Positions 24,552 through 36,085 of a stretch of 64,000 nt of DNA are shown here, piece by piece. The DNA is from Cryptomeria japonica (taxonomy: Eukaryota; Streptophyta; Pinopsida; Cupressales; Cupressaceae). Below the pieces are notes generated by a model. The model did no database searches. It saw nothing but the letters and a program-made list of their open reading frames with translations, and was not told the origin of the DNA. A program made the translations under genes and the position numbers. How positions within the stretch are numbered: position 1 is the first letter of the stretch; every line of letters starts with the position of its first letter. Where the stretch lies: positions 378,225,766 to 378,289,765 of the forward strand of contig NC_081407.1 of the NCBI RefSeq assembly GCF_030272615.1, read 5' to 3'.

Positions 24552-25000
24552 TTCTCCCCCCCTAGGTTCTGACTTACTCCTGGAAGTCGTAAGGCTAGAT
24601 GGAGAACATATCGTACGCATCAGCCCTGAAACTCATTCAACAAAGATCAAATTGCACATAGAAATCTTTCTATAATCAAATGAAATATTTTTGCAAAATC
24701 CTTTACAAACACCATTATCGATTGGCAAGATACATCTAAAACCATACATTCCTTAAAATATTCTAGGAATTATCCACAATCATAGGAGAGATACAAGAAC
24801 TTTCTTCCTTTCATTACACCAAATTAAAGCATTACAAGGAGGTAAATAACAATTACCATAATCATCTACCAAAAATGACAAGAAAACATGGCATCATAAC
24901 CAATTTCTGTTACCAATACATCTTTATCATAACATTTTATTGAATAGAACTAGCTTCAAATATCAGTTTCAACAACCAAATTAACTTTCATGAAATAAGA
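24552..25000 (-). mobile_element. Truncated interior of the diverged Tekay-like element
   Basis: The polypurine tract complement and TTACTCCTGGAAG match the same place in the intact element (51864-51900). After that the sequence no longer resembles pol. It then runs into the assembly gap. Confidence 0.5.
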
Positions 25001-25500
25001 NNNNNNNNNNNNNNNNNNNNNNNNNNNNNNNNNNNNNNNNNNNNNNNNNNNNNNNNNNNNNNNNNNNNNNNNNNNNNNNNNNNNNNNNNNNNNNNNNNNN
25101 NNNNNNNNNNNNNNNNNNNNNNNNNNNNNNNNNNNNNNNNNNNNNNNNNNNNNNNNNNNNNNNNNNNNNNNNNNNNNNNNNNNNNNNNNNNNNNNNNNNN
25201 NNNNNNNNNNNNNNNNNNNNNNNNNNNNNNNNNNNNNNNNNNNNNNNNNNNNNNNNNNNNNNNNNNNNNNNNNNNNNNNNNNNNNNNNNNNNNNNNNNNN
25301 NNNNNNNNNNNNNNNNNNNNNNNNNNNNNNNNNNNNNNNNNNNNNNNNNNNNNNNNNNNNNNNNNNNNNNNNNNNNNNNNNNNNNNNNNNNNNNNNNNNN
25401 NNNNNNNNNNNNNNNNNNNNNNNNNNNNNNNNNNNNNNNNNNNNNNNNNNNNNNNNNNNNNNNNNNNNNNNNNNNNNNNNNNNNNNNNNNNNNNNNNNNN
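25001..25500. other. Assembly gap (500 N)
   Basis: Exactly 500 undetermined bases, probably a gap of arbitrary size. The missing interior and 5' LTR of the element to the left may be collapsed here. Confidence 0.95.
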
Positions 25501-26127
25501 AAATATTATAGATATCAATTTAATTTTTATTTCAAATTTTTATTTTATTTTGAAATTGTCTTATTTACGAGATACATAATCACATCAATTTTATGTGATA
25601 CTTATTTTGATACTTAATTAATAGATCTTATTTTTGGTAATTTTTATTGTTGAATTAAAGAAAAATATACACAAACACAACAACCATTTATTTCATTTAT
25701 ATAAAAATATGAATACACAACAAATAAATTTAAGAGACTACGACTATAAAGTAGATAATTTTAGTCTATACAAGAATTCGAAAAATTAATATCAATCTTT
25801 CTTGTTTAAAAAAAAATTGAACTTAAAATTGCCTCAAAAGTAGCCAGCGTCTTTAAAATAATTTGATCACTAAATTTCAAGGAATATTCTTAAACATGTT
25901 ATTGTTTATCATCTGATCACATTTATTAATTGATCTAAATTCATAATGTTGGGTAAACAATACTCTTCAACATTATTCCATTGAATAGTGAAAACACAAT
26001 TTTTCCCTATAAGAGTAAAATAAATATCTAACACATTGACATGGATAGGATGTATTATATAAGATGGAGTAGATAAGGACCATTAGGATTTTTTGAGGCA
26101 ATAGCTCTATAGGGGATGATTTAAAGG
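25501..26127. other. AT-rich spacer, nothing recognised
   Basis: No coding or repeat boundary is recognised. Confidence 0.4.
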
Positions 26128-28045
26128 ATGGAGGAGAGGGAATATGTGATAATGGTTGGGTATTTCATGCAACTTGTTGCCTCTTGTACAATGGGTTTGT
26201 TGTCCGGAAGTGGATCTTGTTGGTTTTCTACTTTCACCCTTGCTTTTGGGTTTTGTGGTTGCCCCTATCTTGAATCTCATTTACTCAAACCCTTTTTTTC
26301 CTTTGTCTATGACCAGAGGATTCCCTTCATTAGTTCACTAGGTGAGCCATTAGTGGGGGTGGAATTCCTCTTCTACGCTTTGCTCCACTTTGGGGGGTTG
26401 GTGGGTGTTGCACCATTATTGGTGGCCTTTCCCGCTTTGCTATTTTTTTGTGTTATTGTTGGCTAAGGCTTTGTTGTTACCTTTGGCTCTATGTCCCTTC
26501 ACTTCCCCCCATGTTTTTATCTTCTTCGAATGGTGCTTTTGTGGTTTATGTATTTCTCTTGGCCTTGTAGTGTTCGTGTGGTGATCTTGCATCTATTGAT
26601 GCTTTTCGTGTGCTCCTCTGGGGTTGGATCGGTGATGGGAGAGTTGTGGTTGGTGGCCCCTTCTTTTTGGTCACCTTTTTACATTCTTTGTGTTTTTTCA
26701 AGTGTGGACTCTCCTATTTTGTTTTGTTGGTCGTATAGAGAGGGGTTTGTCTTCTGAACAAGGGGGTGTCCTTTAGTGTCGTGGGCCTCTAGGTTGAGAT
26801 AGTATTGCCTTCCATTCAAGGAGGCTGGATTTTTTGTGTCCCTTCCTTCATGCCAAGGGTTTTGAAGGTGCTTCATTTTTTGTTCCTTTGAGTGACCTTT
26901 AGTGATGATCCTCTTAATGGGTGTTTTTTTGTGTTATTTAGGATGGTGTTTCTCTTCTAAGTGGTTATTGTTCTTGTGCTAAAGTGGGCAGACTTGGTAT
27001 TGGTGTTGAGGGTTGGTTACCTTGGGGGGTTTTAACTGAAGAGGGCTCTTTATGCTACATGCCTACTTTGGCATTGGGTTCCTACTGCTATTGGAGGGTG
27101 CTACCATTATTAAGGATATTTTATTCTACACCTCGCTCCCCCTTTGATCTGTGGTTCCTTACTGGGTTAATTCCTATTGGCAAGAGTTTTGAAGGTACTT
27201 CATTTTTTTTCCTTCGAGTTCAATCCTATGGAGGTGGATTTTGAAGCTACAGTGTTTAGTTACGCTCCTGTAGATGGATGTGCTGGGGGATTTTTATGTG
27301 TTCTTCAAAATGGTCTTTCTCTTCATGGTGGTTTCTCTCCTTGTGCCAAAGTGTTTCTCTTCTTCGTGGTTACCTTGGGGGTGTTTAACTAGAGAGGGAT
27401 CCTTATATTGTATGCCTTCTTTTGTGCTAGATTCTTTCTACTACTAGAGGACACTACCATTCGTGAGGATCTCCACTTCTAACCCTTTCTCCCCCTTTCA
27501 TGTGTGGTGCCTTGTTGGATTCATGCCTACAAGACCTCTCTTTCTATGTAGGTATTCGGGTCATTTTATTTCTAGATTATTTTCAATGGAATTTTCCCCT
27601 ATGTCTCTCCTTTCTAGGATGTTATTCCTTAATGTTCTTGTTGACAATTGACCTATTAAGTTGGCCTTGTTAGCAAAATGCTGCGAAATTCCTTCCAAAA
27701 TTTGTTGGTTGTTGCTTGGCCTATGGTTGGTTTGTTTCCAACTCATAGGAGGTTGTTAACAATATGGTTCAGGGCGAATTCCTAAACTAATCTATCTGAT
27801 TAGATGGTCTTGTGGTTTCAGGACTATGGTTCCTTCCAGTTATGGCTCGGGTCAAAAACCTCTCTTATAAAAAGGGTCTACCTTTTTGGGTGTTGTTTGG
27901 GTTGTCTCACTTCTTGTGAACTCTTCCCTTTTTCATGCCTTTGGGGTGACTTTTTCTAGTATGATCCTATCTTAATTTTTATTTTGTTATGGTATATGGG
28001 CCTATCCCACTTTTTTAATCAAAAAATGGATGAGATGTATTTGTA
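26128..28045 (+). mobile_element. GT-rich tract with diverged tandem repeats, LINE 3' end candidate
   Basis: The plus strand is rich in T and G and encodes only hydrophobic chance frames. Diverged tandem units of about 330-360 bp can be followed. GGTTTTGAAGGTGCTTCATTTT near 26857 recurs near 27183, and GGTTACCTTGGGGG near 27017 recurs near 27368. The tract ends with GGGCCTATCCCAC and TTTTTTAATCAAAAAA (about 27995-28027), which resembles the 3' end of plant L1 elements. No ORF2 domain is left. LINE origin is inferred from the end and the base composition. Confidence 0.4.
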
Positions 28046-29925
28046 GAGTTTTTTTTAAAAAGAAGAAAAAAGCAAGCAAATACTAGTATATTAATTCAAG
28101 ATATAAACATTATAATACGAAAGTTAAAATGAAATCAATCACGCCCAGAGAGGAGAGAACATACTACAAGAAGGGAAACCACATAGATGATGGTAAACAT
28201 GTAGACCAAACCTAACCAGCTAGTAAGCTACAAAATGATTCTAAAAAATGAAGATGACAAAGACCATGGACCAATATGCTATATCTATCCTGGATATAAT
28301 AATTTATTAAACATGAAAATATGGAGACCATAAGCTATAACACCCCTAATAAATAGAGATAAACAAAACCCCAATTTTTAGTAGAGAGAGGAACTAGAAA
28401 GAGTTTGTATCCAAAGAACAATTTACTTAGAAAAATACTTGAAACCAAGCTTAAAAAAAGGCCCCTGGCTAGCTCAGAGCATTGTTTTCCCCCACTCCTT
28501 TGCGATCTACTTTTCCTCCCTAAGAGTACTTGTCACCAAACTTGTAATGCATAAAGAAATCCTTGGAGTCCTTTCTGAATCTTTCCTTAAGATGCGCATT
28601 CCCAATATTTCAATGACTCGACTGGTGTAGCATAAGACATTGGGGTGCATGAAAGAGTTGTTAAAAAAGAGTGGCCTTGGTTGGATAAATGATCTCCTAA
28701 AATCCCTATTTTTTGCAGTTGTTCGATTCAAGGTTGATCTTCATGGTATGAGATAACTTAGTATACTAGGGTTTCTTATTCAAGTTTTTCCTCAAAAAAT
28801 TTCCACACAATTGGCCCTTGTCGTAGAACAAATCATACTTTTTGTAGCCTTTTCAAAATTATCAACAAAAAATGAGAAGCAATTGAGACAACAAATGCAA
28901 CAAAGAACCATAATTTTGTAGTACATCAAATGTATTTGAGAAAAAGAAAGATACCACTTGAGAAGGGTAAATATTCCATAGGGCCTTAAGGAAAATTACA
29001 TCTTATATAATATCAGTGACAATTTCTCTTTATATCGCTATGAAATTCCATGAGAAGAATCATTTTATGTACTTTGGAGTGAAGGCCCCTAAGGTTGGAA
29101 ACTCCTAAACAATGAAGGAAACATAAATTATCAGGTTAAGAGGATTATATTACATGGTTCATGGTGAAAGGAAGCACCTAATGTAAGCAATAAGATGAAG
29201 CTAACATTGGCAACCTTTAATTCTTGAGAACCCCACATCTATACATTTGCAGATTCCTTAGAAATTATTTGGTTGAAAAACATAAACTGAATTGGAAGAA
29301 GGGAAAAACATTTACAAAAGAAAAGATGAAGCAAAGAATGGCCACCTAGTTTCCTCAAAAACATCACCTCTCTACATCCACACAATCCTTGAGATGTGAT
29401 GGTATGAGAGGAATATACTTTTGCACAAGAGAGGAATATTAACTATTTAGTAAAGATAGAGAAAGTTCTTTGAAGGTCCTAATTTTAGTGCATCCCATGA
29501 TATGATATCCTTCCCAACACCTTCACAAGGATTGCGAGAATGACATAAGAAGGCCTAATGTTGTCAAGCGATATACATGGCCTTTGATGTGACAAATCCA
29601 CTAGTTGAGCACCATCATTCCTAGGTAAAAATCATTAATTTAAAATTTAAGGAGATATTGGGATCCTTACTACATGCCACATCTAACACATAGCTTTGAT
29701 ACTTTAACTTTGAATCATCATTACCAAGCATTATTCCTAAGGATGACAACTTGCAAAGGAGAAAACTTGTTAGAAAGACTGATCAATGAGATATAGCTAA
29801 ATCTATTGGTTCTAAGGGTTAATATTTGTAAATCTCTTTCTTATTATGCCTAATTTCCGCTTTCACAATTCTACAATCTTTGTTAGCTAATGCATAAATA
29901 TAGTCATTAGCTTATCTAAAATAAT
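28046..29925. other. AT-rich spacer, nothing recognised
   Basis: A few open stretches (for example the plus-strand frame around 28439-28630) have no recognisable domain. Remains of an F-box coding region might be expected at the right side, but I could not follow them. Confidence 0.4.
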
Positions 29926-29929
29926 ATTT

Positions 29930-30160
29930 TATACTAAAATATTCAATCCTATGCAAGAGTGGCCACACCTCTTGAAGAACATTCCTTATTCTTCATAGGC
30001 TAAGGTAGGTTATACATCCCCTTCTTGCATATCCTTTATGTGTTGCAATTAATTTTTTATCCATTCCTTTCATCTCCCAAGCCTCCAAGCATATAATCCT
30101 CAGTCCCTATTATATGCTTTTGAGATTGGGTACGTTATTGGGATAAGAACAACAAATGTG
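29930..30160 (-). pseudogene. Relic of the 5' end of an F-box gene
   Basis: This stretch can be aligned by eye with 63720-64000, the first codons and upstream region of the F-box gene. Shared landmarks in order are ATGCAAGAG, a TTCATAG(C/G)T start-codon region, ATCCCCTT..TG..TATCCTT, TTGCAAT, ATCCATTC / TCCATTC, TTATATGC.TTT.AGATTG and TTATTGG.ATAAGAACA. About 50 bp are missing from the middle of this copy. It has no coding capacity. Confidence 0.5.
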
Positions 30161-30670
30161 CAACAAATATAAATTAAAATAAATAAGATAAGAAGATGCC
30201 TTTTAAATGAAGTATCTTATTGTGATTAGAGGAGCCAACTTAGAGTAAATATGCAGTAGATATAGATTAAAATAAAACTTAGCATAGCTATCTTTAATGT
30301 GTTAGGGTGGAGATCTATTACTTAGTGCTTTTTCTCTCAAGAATGATCCTATTAAATATAATTTCAAAACTAAAAGTTTGAGATGAGCATCATTAAGTTT
30401 TATATGAAAAATATGTTTCCTTAAAATTTTAAAATACTATATATTGACCTCAAATCTATGACAAAAAATTGAAACATTCAATCATTGAAACATAGGAAAA
30501 TTGAATCATTCAATCATTGAAACAACATGTAAAGTTTTAATTTATCACCTTTTATATTTAAATGAAAAATTGATTGTTCTTTACAAATCAAGATGCATAT
30601 CATATTTATTCAAATGTACACTAGGACTTCATAATTGACGAGACATTTCATCTTTTAAACCAAAAATTTA
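30161..30670. other. AT-rich spacer
   Basis: There is a short near-repeat around 30470-30525 (ATTCAATCATTGAAACA twice). Nothing else is recognised. Confidence 0.4.
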
Positions 30671-30673
30671 ATC

Positions 30674-31084
30674 TCAACTATTAACTATTCCTTGATCTCG
30701 TCTATTTTGTGTTCTTTCCAATTGTCTTCGTCTTCTTAGAAGAGATGTTAGTTCCTCTTGTGAATTATTATTTTCCATATGTTTTTGAGAATCAACATCC
30801 ATTATATTTTGAACTCTATCATTTGGTATTTGTAGCACACTATGTATTGTAATGGAATTCATCCCTTCAAAACTAACCTCAACATTCCCATTAGATTGAT
30901 GGTGAATTTGGACGTACTTACGATTGCACACCTGTATTTGTTGTCTTTATATCTCATTCAATTGGTTAGAATTCGTCATTATTTTCATTCTTCTCGATAT
31001 ATATTTTCCATCCTGAGATGTTCGTATAAGATGTGTTATAATGTTATCTTCATGTTCTCTCATTAACACATCTTTCTCTATCAT
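30674..31084 (-). pseudogene. Unrecognised minus-strand frame
   Basis: From an ATG at 31084 a frame of about 136 codons runs to 30674, interrupted by one TAA near 30946. The product is hydrophilic, with arginine/glutamine/asparagine-rich parts (EELTSLLRRRRQLERTQNRR at the end) and possible coiled-coil character. I recognise no domain. It could be a decayed exon of a host gene or a transposon protein, or chance. Confidence 0.25.
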
Positions 31085-31089
31085 TTTAG

Positions 31090-31710
31090 TTTCAACGATT
31101 CATTTCTTCTTATTTTTAAGCATCTGTTAATTGTTCACAGCAATCTCTCATATAATTTTGACCATATTCTTTCTCTTCTTCTTTTTGTTTCTCTTTAGTT
31201 GTAAGACTTATTACTTCCTCTTTTTGTGCATTTTCCATTTGTTCACATCATTTTTATTAATAAAAGAAGGACATGCCTATACCTTAACAAAAAAGAAAAA
31301 ATGGGATAGGCTTGCACTAGAACAAGCTTCCACAAATGCATGTAGAGAGAAGAGCTCACAAGTAGTGAAATGATCTAGACAACACTAAAAAAACAAAACC
31401 CCTTTTTGAAAAGAGGCTTTTGATTATAGTCATAAAACATGGGAATCGAAGTCCCAAGAAAATGAGACTACCTAATCAAAATAGAAGGGGTTTAGGAACA
31501 CCTCAAACTATTATTTTAATAACCTCCCTTAGGCTACGATCAAACCAACCAAGGGGACAAACAATAAGAAACAAATTTTACAAGGCTTTCGACAACCTAG
31601 TACCAACATAGCTATCAAATAAACCAAATAGGGCTACCTCCATAGGTCAACTGTAAAGAAAAATAATGGGGAATAGATTCTGAATGAAGTAAAACATAGG
31701 GGGAATCATA
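31090..31710. other. Spacer, nothing recognised
   Basis: Low-complexity open frames only. Confidence 0.4.
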
Positions 31711-31715
31711 GAGGT

Positions 31716-31990
31716 TTAGATAGTGCATTCGACATGTTTGATAGAATGTTTCAAAGAGATGTCATCTCATGTAATGCAACAATTGCAAGATATGCACAAA
31801 ATGGATTTCCTGAAAAATCTTTCGAATCTTTCAAGCAAATTCAAAACAACAGATGTAGATTTGAACATCACAACCTTTGCCAGTTCCTCACGTGGTATGA
31901 ATGTCCACAAAGCATAATAGAATTTAGAATTTTCATGAGAAGTTATAGTTGGAAATGCTCCCACAGGCATGCAATACAAAATGTTTTTAT
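31716..31990 (+). pseudogene. PPR protein gene relic
   Basis: Translation gives FDMFDRMFQRDVISCNATI and ARYAQNGFPEKSFESFKQ, a PLS-type pentatricopeptide repeat. After a frameshift comes TTFASSSRGMNVHKA, the start of the next repeat, and then weaker remains (FMRSYSWKCSHRHA). Both ends are lost and the frame shifts at least once, so this is a dead fragment. Confidence 0.7.
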
Positions 31991-32455
31991 TTAGATTTTT
32001 AAATAAAGTTTTTTTTGCATGGACATAATAATTGTTCAATAAAGTTTTTTTTGCATAAAGTTTATTTTTTAATAAAGTCATTTTTTGCATGGGAATAATA
32101 ATTGTTTTTATTTAGATTTTTAAAATCTTTTAAAAACACAAACATCATTTAATAAGTCAAACTGGGAACACTTTTTTTCTTGTCTCTTCACACATATCTT
32201 ACAGTGCAGGGTTGATTTGCTCCTTTATATCTCTTGGCCACATCCCAATCGAAGGCATCTTTTTCTGTAATATTCTACAGGGCTTTTTGGTGGCATCATC
32301 TTCATGTTTCCAGATTTGCACTATCATGTTGTATGCTCTTGCATGAGCAATGTTGTACTCGCACTTTCATAATGTGCCACACCTCTTTGTATCTTGTAAC
32401 TGTTGATATATTTGATGTAATCCTCTTATATACATAGATAGTGTAAAATCTCACA

Positions 32456-32467
32456 TGGTATCAGATC
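32456..32467 (+). promoter_or_regulatory. Copia primer-binding site
   Basis: TGGTATCAGATC matches the initiator-methionine tRNA site TGGTATCAGAGC except near its end. The preceding bases CTCACA would be the LTR end. The LTR start could not be fixed. Confidence 0.6.
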
Positions 32468-33281
32468 CATTAGAGTGTCATTGGTTTGCTAATTGAGATA
32501 AATTGATGCTATTTGGTATTGTGTATTTTTGAGTTTTCTATTGTAGGTTATTATTGAAGCTTGATGGGTCAAATCTGAGGTTACCATTGGATTGAGGAGG
32601 ACCAAGAAAGTTATTTTTGCCTTTTGTTTCATCCCAATCGGACTTTGGAGGCGAAATCTAGAGGCATTTGAAGTTTGACGCTGTGGCGGAAATTTTCTAG
32701 AAATCATAATTTTGCAGGCATTTTTCAAATAGCGATATCTCACTCATCCGGACTCATTTTTTCAAGCAATTTTTTTTATTTTGGGGTAGAATTTCGTGAT
32801 CTGTACAATGGTGCAGGATTTTTCTATTTCTCAGATAAAGGTTTTTCAGAAATCATGAAATCTCAATTTTTACAACTTTGGAGGCTTCATTTGGGCTCAT
32901 ATGGACTTCTTTTCAGGTGCCATTTTTGTTGAAAGTGTATATTTTTTCATATACTTTCATAATCTGCCATTTGTTTGCAATAATTTTAAGTAAAAATTGT
33001 ACTTTCATTATTTGGCCATTTTTGGCATATTTGGTACTTGCATTTTGCTTGGACCTCAATTTAGATCACTAGCAGTATTTGTTGAAGTCTCTTAGATCTC
33101 ATTTTGAGAAGTTGTAAATTGAAATCAGAAGTCCACTTTGCCTTGTTTTTCAAGTGGCCTATTATACACGCACTACATATAAAGTGCCAAAATCATCTTT
33201 TTTGGGGGTACTTTGATTGAGTGAATTTGGGGGGCTGTCTCTTGTGCTTTTGTACTATTGTGTTCCTTCCTTTTTGCTGCT

Positions 33282-34676
33282 ATGGGTTCTTCTAAGTTTC
33301 CTCTCTTAACTCCTCATAATTATGCTACTTGGAAAATTGATGCATGGAGTAAACTTATGGAAAAAGGACTAACTTATTACATTGATGGAACTATTGTTGC
33401 TCCCACTGATCCTAAGGTTGATCCAGTTGGTCACTTGGATTGGCTCACTAAAAATATCATGGCAATTGGTACCTTAAGAAAGTATGTATCAAAGGATCTC
33501 ATTTTTCATATTGATAAATGTACTCTAATCAAGGATGCTTGGCAAAAGTTTCAAGACTTATATAATCAAGTTGATGAGATTAGGGGATATCAAATTGATA
33601 GTGATCTCACCATGTTGGATCCCAAGAACTTTGATACTATACAAGATTATGTCACTAAGGCAAATGTGTTGAGGGAACAACTCAAAGATTGTGGCATTGA
33701 TAAGAAGGATACTCAATTGATATTCAACTTGATAGGCAAGCTCCCACAAGAATATGCAGCATTTGTTTCTAGTTTCCAAACCCATAGTTTGACAATGGGT
33801 TCAAGCTACACAATGCCTACATTTGATGCTTTCAATGAAATGTTGATGATGGAACAAACTAAGTTTATAAGCATGGGCATTCTTAAGGCTTCTAAGTCTC
33901 AATCATTAGTGGCAAATCAAGGGAACAAAGGAAATCAAGGAAAGGACAACTCAAACAAGAAGAAATGGAAATCAAAGCGTAAGGACAAAGCATCATCCTC
34001 TCCACAACAAGGAGATACATCCTCTTCCAAGAGGGATAATTCACCAAAGAGGGAGAGACCTACTTGTGCCTATTGTAAAAATTTTGGTCATGAGGAGCAT
34101 CGTTGCCATTCTAAGAAGATTGATGAGCTCACACATATCATCAAAAAACATAACATTGATGTGCCTAATATCTACAAGAAGGATGATTCATCAACTTCCA
34201 CTTCCTCACATTCAAAATGAAAAGGGAAAGCGTTCATGGCTTCTACAAGTGGGAAGACTCGCTCTTTTGGAACAAGAAAAGGAAAAGCTCTATGTGCTAC
34301 TATTAGTCATGATTCAGAGAGATGGCTTCTAGATTCAGGGGCTTCTCATCATATGGCATCTTTACAGTCTATGTTCTCTACATTTGAGCCTTGTACCATG
34401 CCACAAATTTTGATGGGCAATCATACATATATAGATGTGATTGGGAAAGGATCTATTGACATTGGGGATAACTCCTTCAATGAGGTGTTGTGTGTACGCC
34501 ACTTGACAAACAATCTCCTTTCTATCTATCAAATCACACATGCCACAACTAAGAGAGTTGTGGAGTTCACACCTGAGTCAGTTTTCATTAGAGACTTGGA
34601 GACTAGAGCTATCATTGCGATAAAATTCCATGAGCACTATGAAGATTGTCAGAGAAAAGAAAAAGTCTTCTGTTAA
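33282..34676 (+). pseudogene. Copia gag-protease
   Basis: Gag starts at the ATG at 33282 (MGSSKFPLLTPHNYATWKI). An upstream in-frame ATG at 33258 is possible but gives a hydrophobic leader unlike the family. A UBN2-type gag covers residues 10-220, followed by a lysine-rich linker and the knuckle CAYCKNFGHEEHRC (C-x2-C-x4-H-x4-C) near residue 270. A TGA at 34218 stops the frame. It continues in frame with the protease motif WLLDSGASHHM (34323-34355), LMGNHTYIDVIGKGSI and LSIYQIT. After ETRAIIA the usual path toward the integrase domain is lost and the frame ends at 34676. Gag is otherwise open over 312 codons. Confidence 0.8.
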
Positions 34677-34768
34677 CTTGAAAACAAAGAGCTTGAAGAT
34701 GATGATTCAAATTCTTTTCAGACATGCATGCAACCGAAGCTTGAAAATAACGATGAAGACATGCATAA

Positions 34769-35853
34769 AGAAGAATCCCTATAGTTTTCATTGCAGCTTG
34801 GTGTCTCAAGTCTTATGATGATGACTTTCTATGTGGAGAAGATATTCTCATTCACCCATCATCGACAGTTCAAGATGAAAATTTTTTCAAGGAAATCAAA
34901 GGTATAATACCTAGTGAACAATCTTGTATGGATATGCCCAATAGAGAAGGAAGCATAAGTAAAAGTTTGCAGAGATATTCTTTATCTTCAAAAATGGAGA
35001 CGTTTACTGAATTTCTAGATCAGCCTCAAGTGAAAGAATTTGAACCATCGAGAATCCACTCTTTATCATGCATGTCACCTGAGTATAAAGTTTTCAAATT
35101 TCATGAAGAGTGTGATGAAGAGGAATCATTGGGACAAGAGAGCACAAAAAGTAATGCAAATATCTATGTGAGGGTTGAATATGAAATCCATGTAGGTATA
35201 TCAATAAATATCCCTATTTTTATGGAATTGCAATCTATGCCTTATGAAGTATTCAAGGTTCAAAGAAATCCTCCTTTTGAATATTTGGATCAAGAAGACA
35301 TCCTTATTCAAGGGGATGGTTTTGGGAATTATACCGAAAATGCAGAGATAAATGAGGTAATGGATGATCTAATGAAGGAAATCAATGAAGTTAATTCTCA
35401 TAATGTTTGTATTTCAGATTGTTGTTTGAAGGCTTCAAATGATGACTTCTCCTATAGTAAAAGTGCGTACCTCAATCCTTTGTTTTCAAATGAGCGTATT
35501 TATACAGATGATTTTCAAGATGAAATTCTTGAACATGATTCAATGGTTATGTCTAATCAAGTTTCTTCCCATCATAGATTATATGAAGGTTGTCTGATTT
35601 GTATTGTAAACCAGACTATCAGAGGGATCTTCAAATAGAGGATATGGGTATGCTTGAGAATATTTCACAAATTGTCAATAAAGTTCAAAGTGGTACCCCA
35701 ATACTTGAAGAGAGCCTACAAATTTATGATGAGAGATGGTTGTTTGGTTCACTGTCCAAATTTTTTTCTCATCTTATACATGTTGATCTTGCCAGCTCAC
35801 TAATCTTACAGGTTTCACATGGACGCTCACCATATTTTTGCACAGGTGCCTAG
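34769..35853 (+). pseudogene. Unrecognised acidic reading frame in the Copia element
   Basis: A frame with no stop runs from 34769 to 35638 (290 codons; the first ATG is at 34928). It appears to continue after a frameshift near 35590 in another frame to 35853 (CKPDYQRDLQIEDMGMLENI, then LEESLQIYDERWLFGSLSK). The product is rich in Asp, Glu and Ser and has no zinc, polymerase or integrase motif (phrases: HEECDEEESLGQEST, LDQEDILIQGDGFG, EVMDDLMKEINEVNSH). A more upstream piece in the gag frame (ENKELEDDDSNSFQ, 34680-34721) has the same composition. It sits where Copia pol should be. I do not recognise it; it may be captured host sequence. Confidence 0.4.
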
Positions 35854-36041
35854 TTCGGTCAGCCTATGAATGGTTTTGTATGAAGATCATGGAGAGCTTT
35901 GAGATGGGATTTGCCTACTATGTGCATAATTTAGTTATAAGTTTTGTTGTGTTCATCCCATTTTTGGTTTTTGTCCGATTTCTCTGGCTATTCCCTATGT
36001 TGTTTCTTCTTGACTCTGTTGCCCAATGGATAGTGCACTAG
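35838..36041 (+). other. Small hydrophobic open frame
   Basis: 67 codons, overlapping the end of the acidic frame. Two hydrophobic stretches (LVISFVVFIPFLVFVRF and LWLFPMLFLL) could span a membrane. It also overlaps the tRNA-like sequence at 36012, so it may well be chance. Confidence 0.15.
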
Positions 36042-36085
36042 ACTGCGAGCTAGAGATTTTGGGTTCATCCTACATCCTTTGCAGT
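36012..36085 (+). pseudogene. tRNA-Arg-like sequence
   Basis: GACTCTGTTGCCCAATGGAT matches the acceptor and D-arm of a plant tRNA-Arg as I remember it. An anticodon-arm-like stretch with loop CTGCGAG (anticodon GCG) follows, then GGGTTCATCC in the place of the T-arm/B box. The T-arm and the 3' acceptor strand are decayed. It is either a dead tRNA gene or the head of a tRNA-derived SINE. Confidence 0.5.

Larger units (their letters stand above)
32456..35853 (+). mobile_element. Non-autonomous Copia element with a novel frame in place of pol
   Basis: The order is primer-binding site, about 815 bp of AT-rich leader, gag, zinc knuckle, protease and gag-pre-integrase-like region. Then, where integrase, reverse transcriptase and RNase H should follow, there is an unrelated acidic frame. 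No 3' LTR was found downstream, so the right boundary is only where the open frame stops. Confidence 0.55.

Noticed and set aside
24988..25518. Open frame of 176 codons on the minus strand
   Set aside because: It consists almost entirely of the N gap and is an artefact.
26128..26466. 112-codon hydrophobic frame, possible membrane protein
   Set aside because: The T/G-rich strand gives long Phe/Leu/Val runs in all three frames, and the tract is built of non-coding tandem units.
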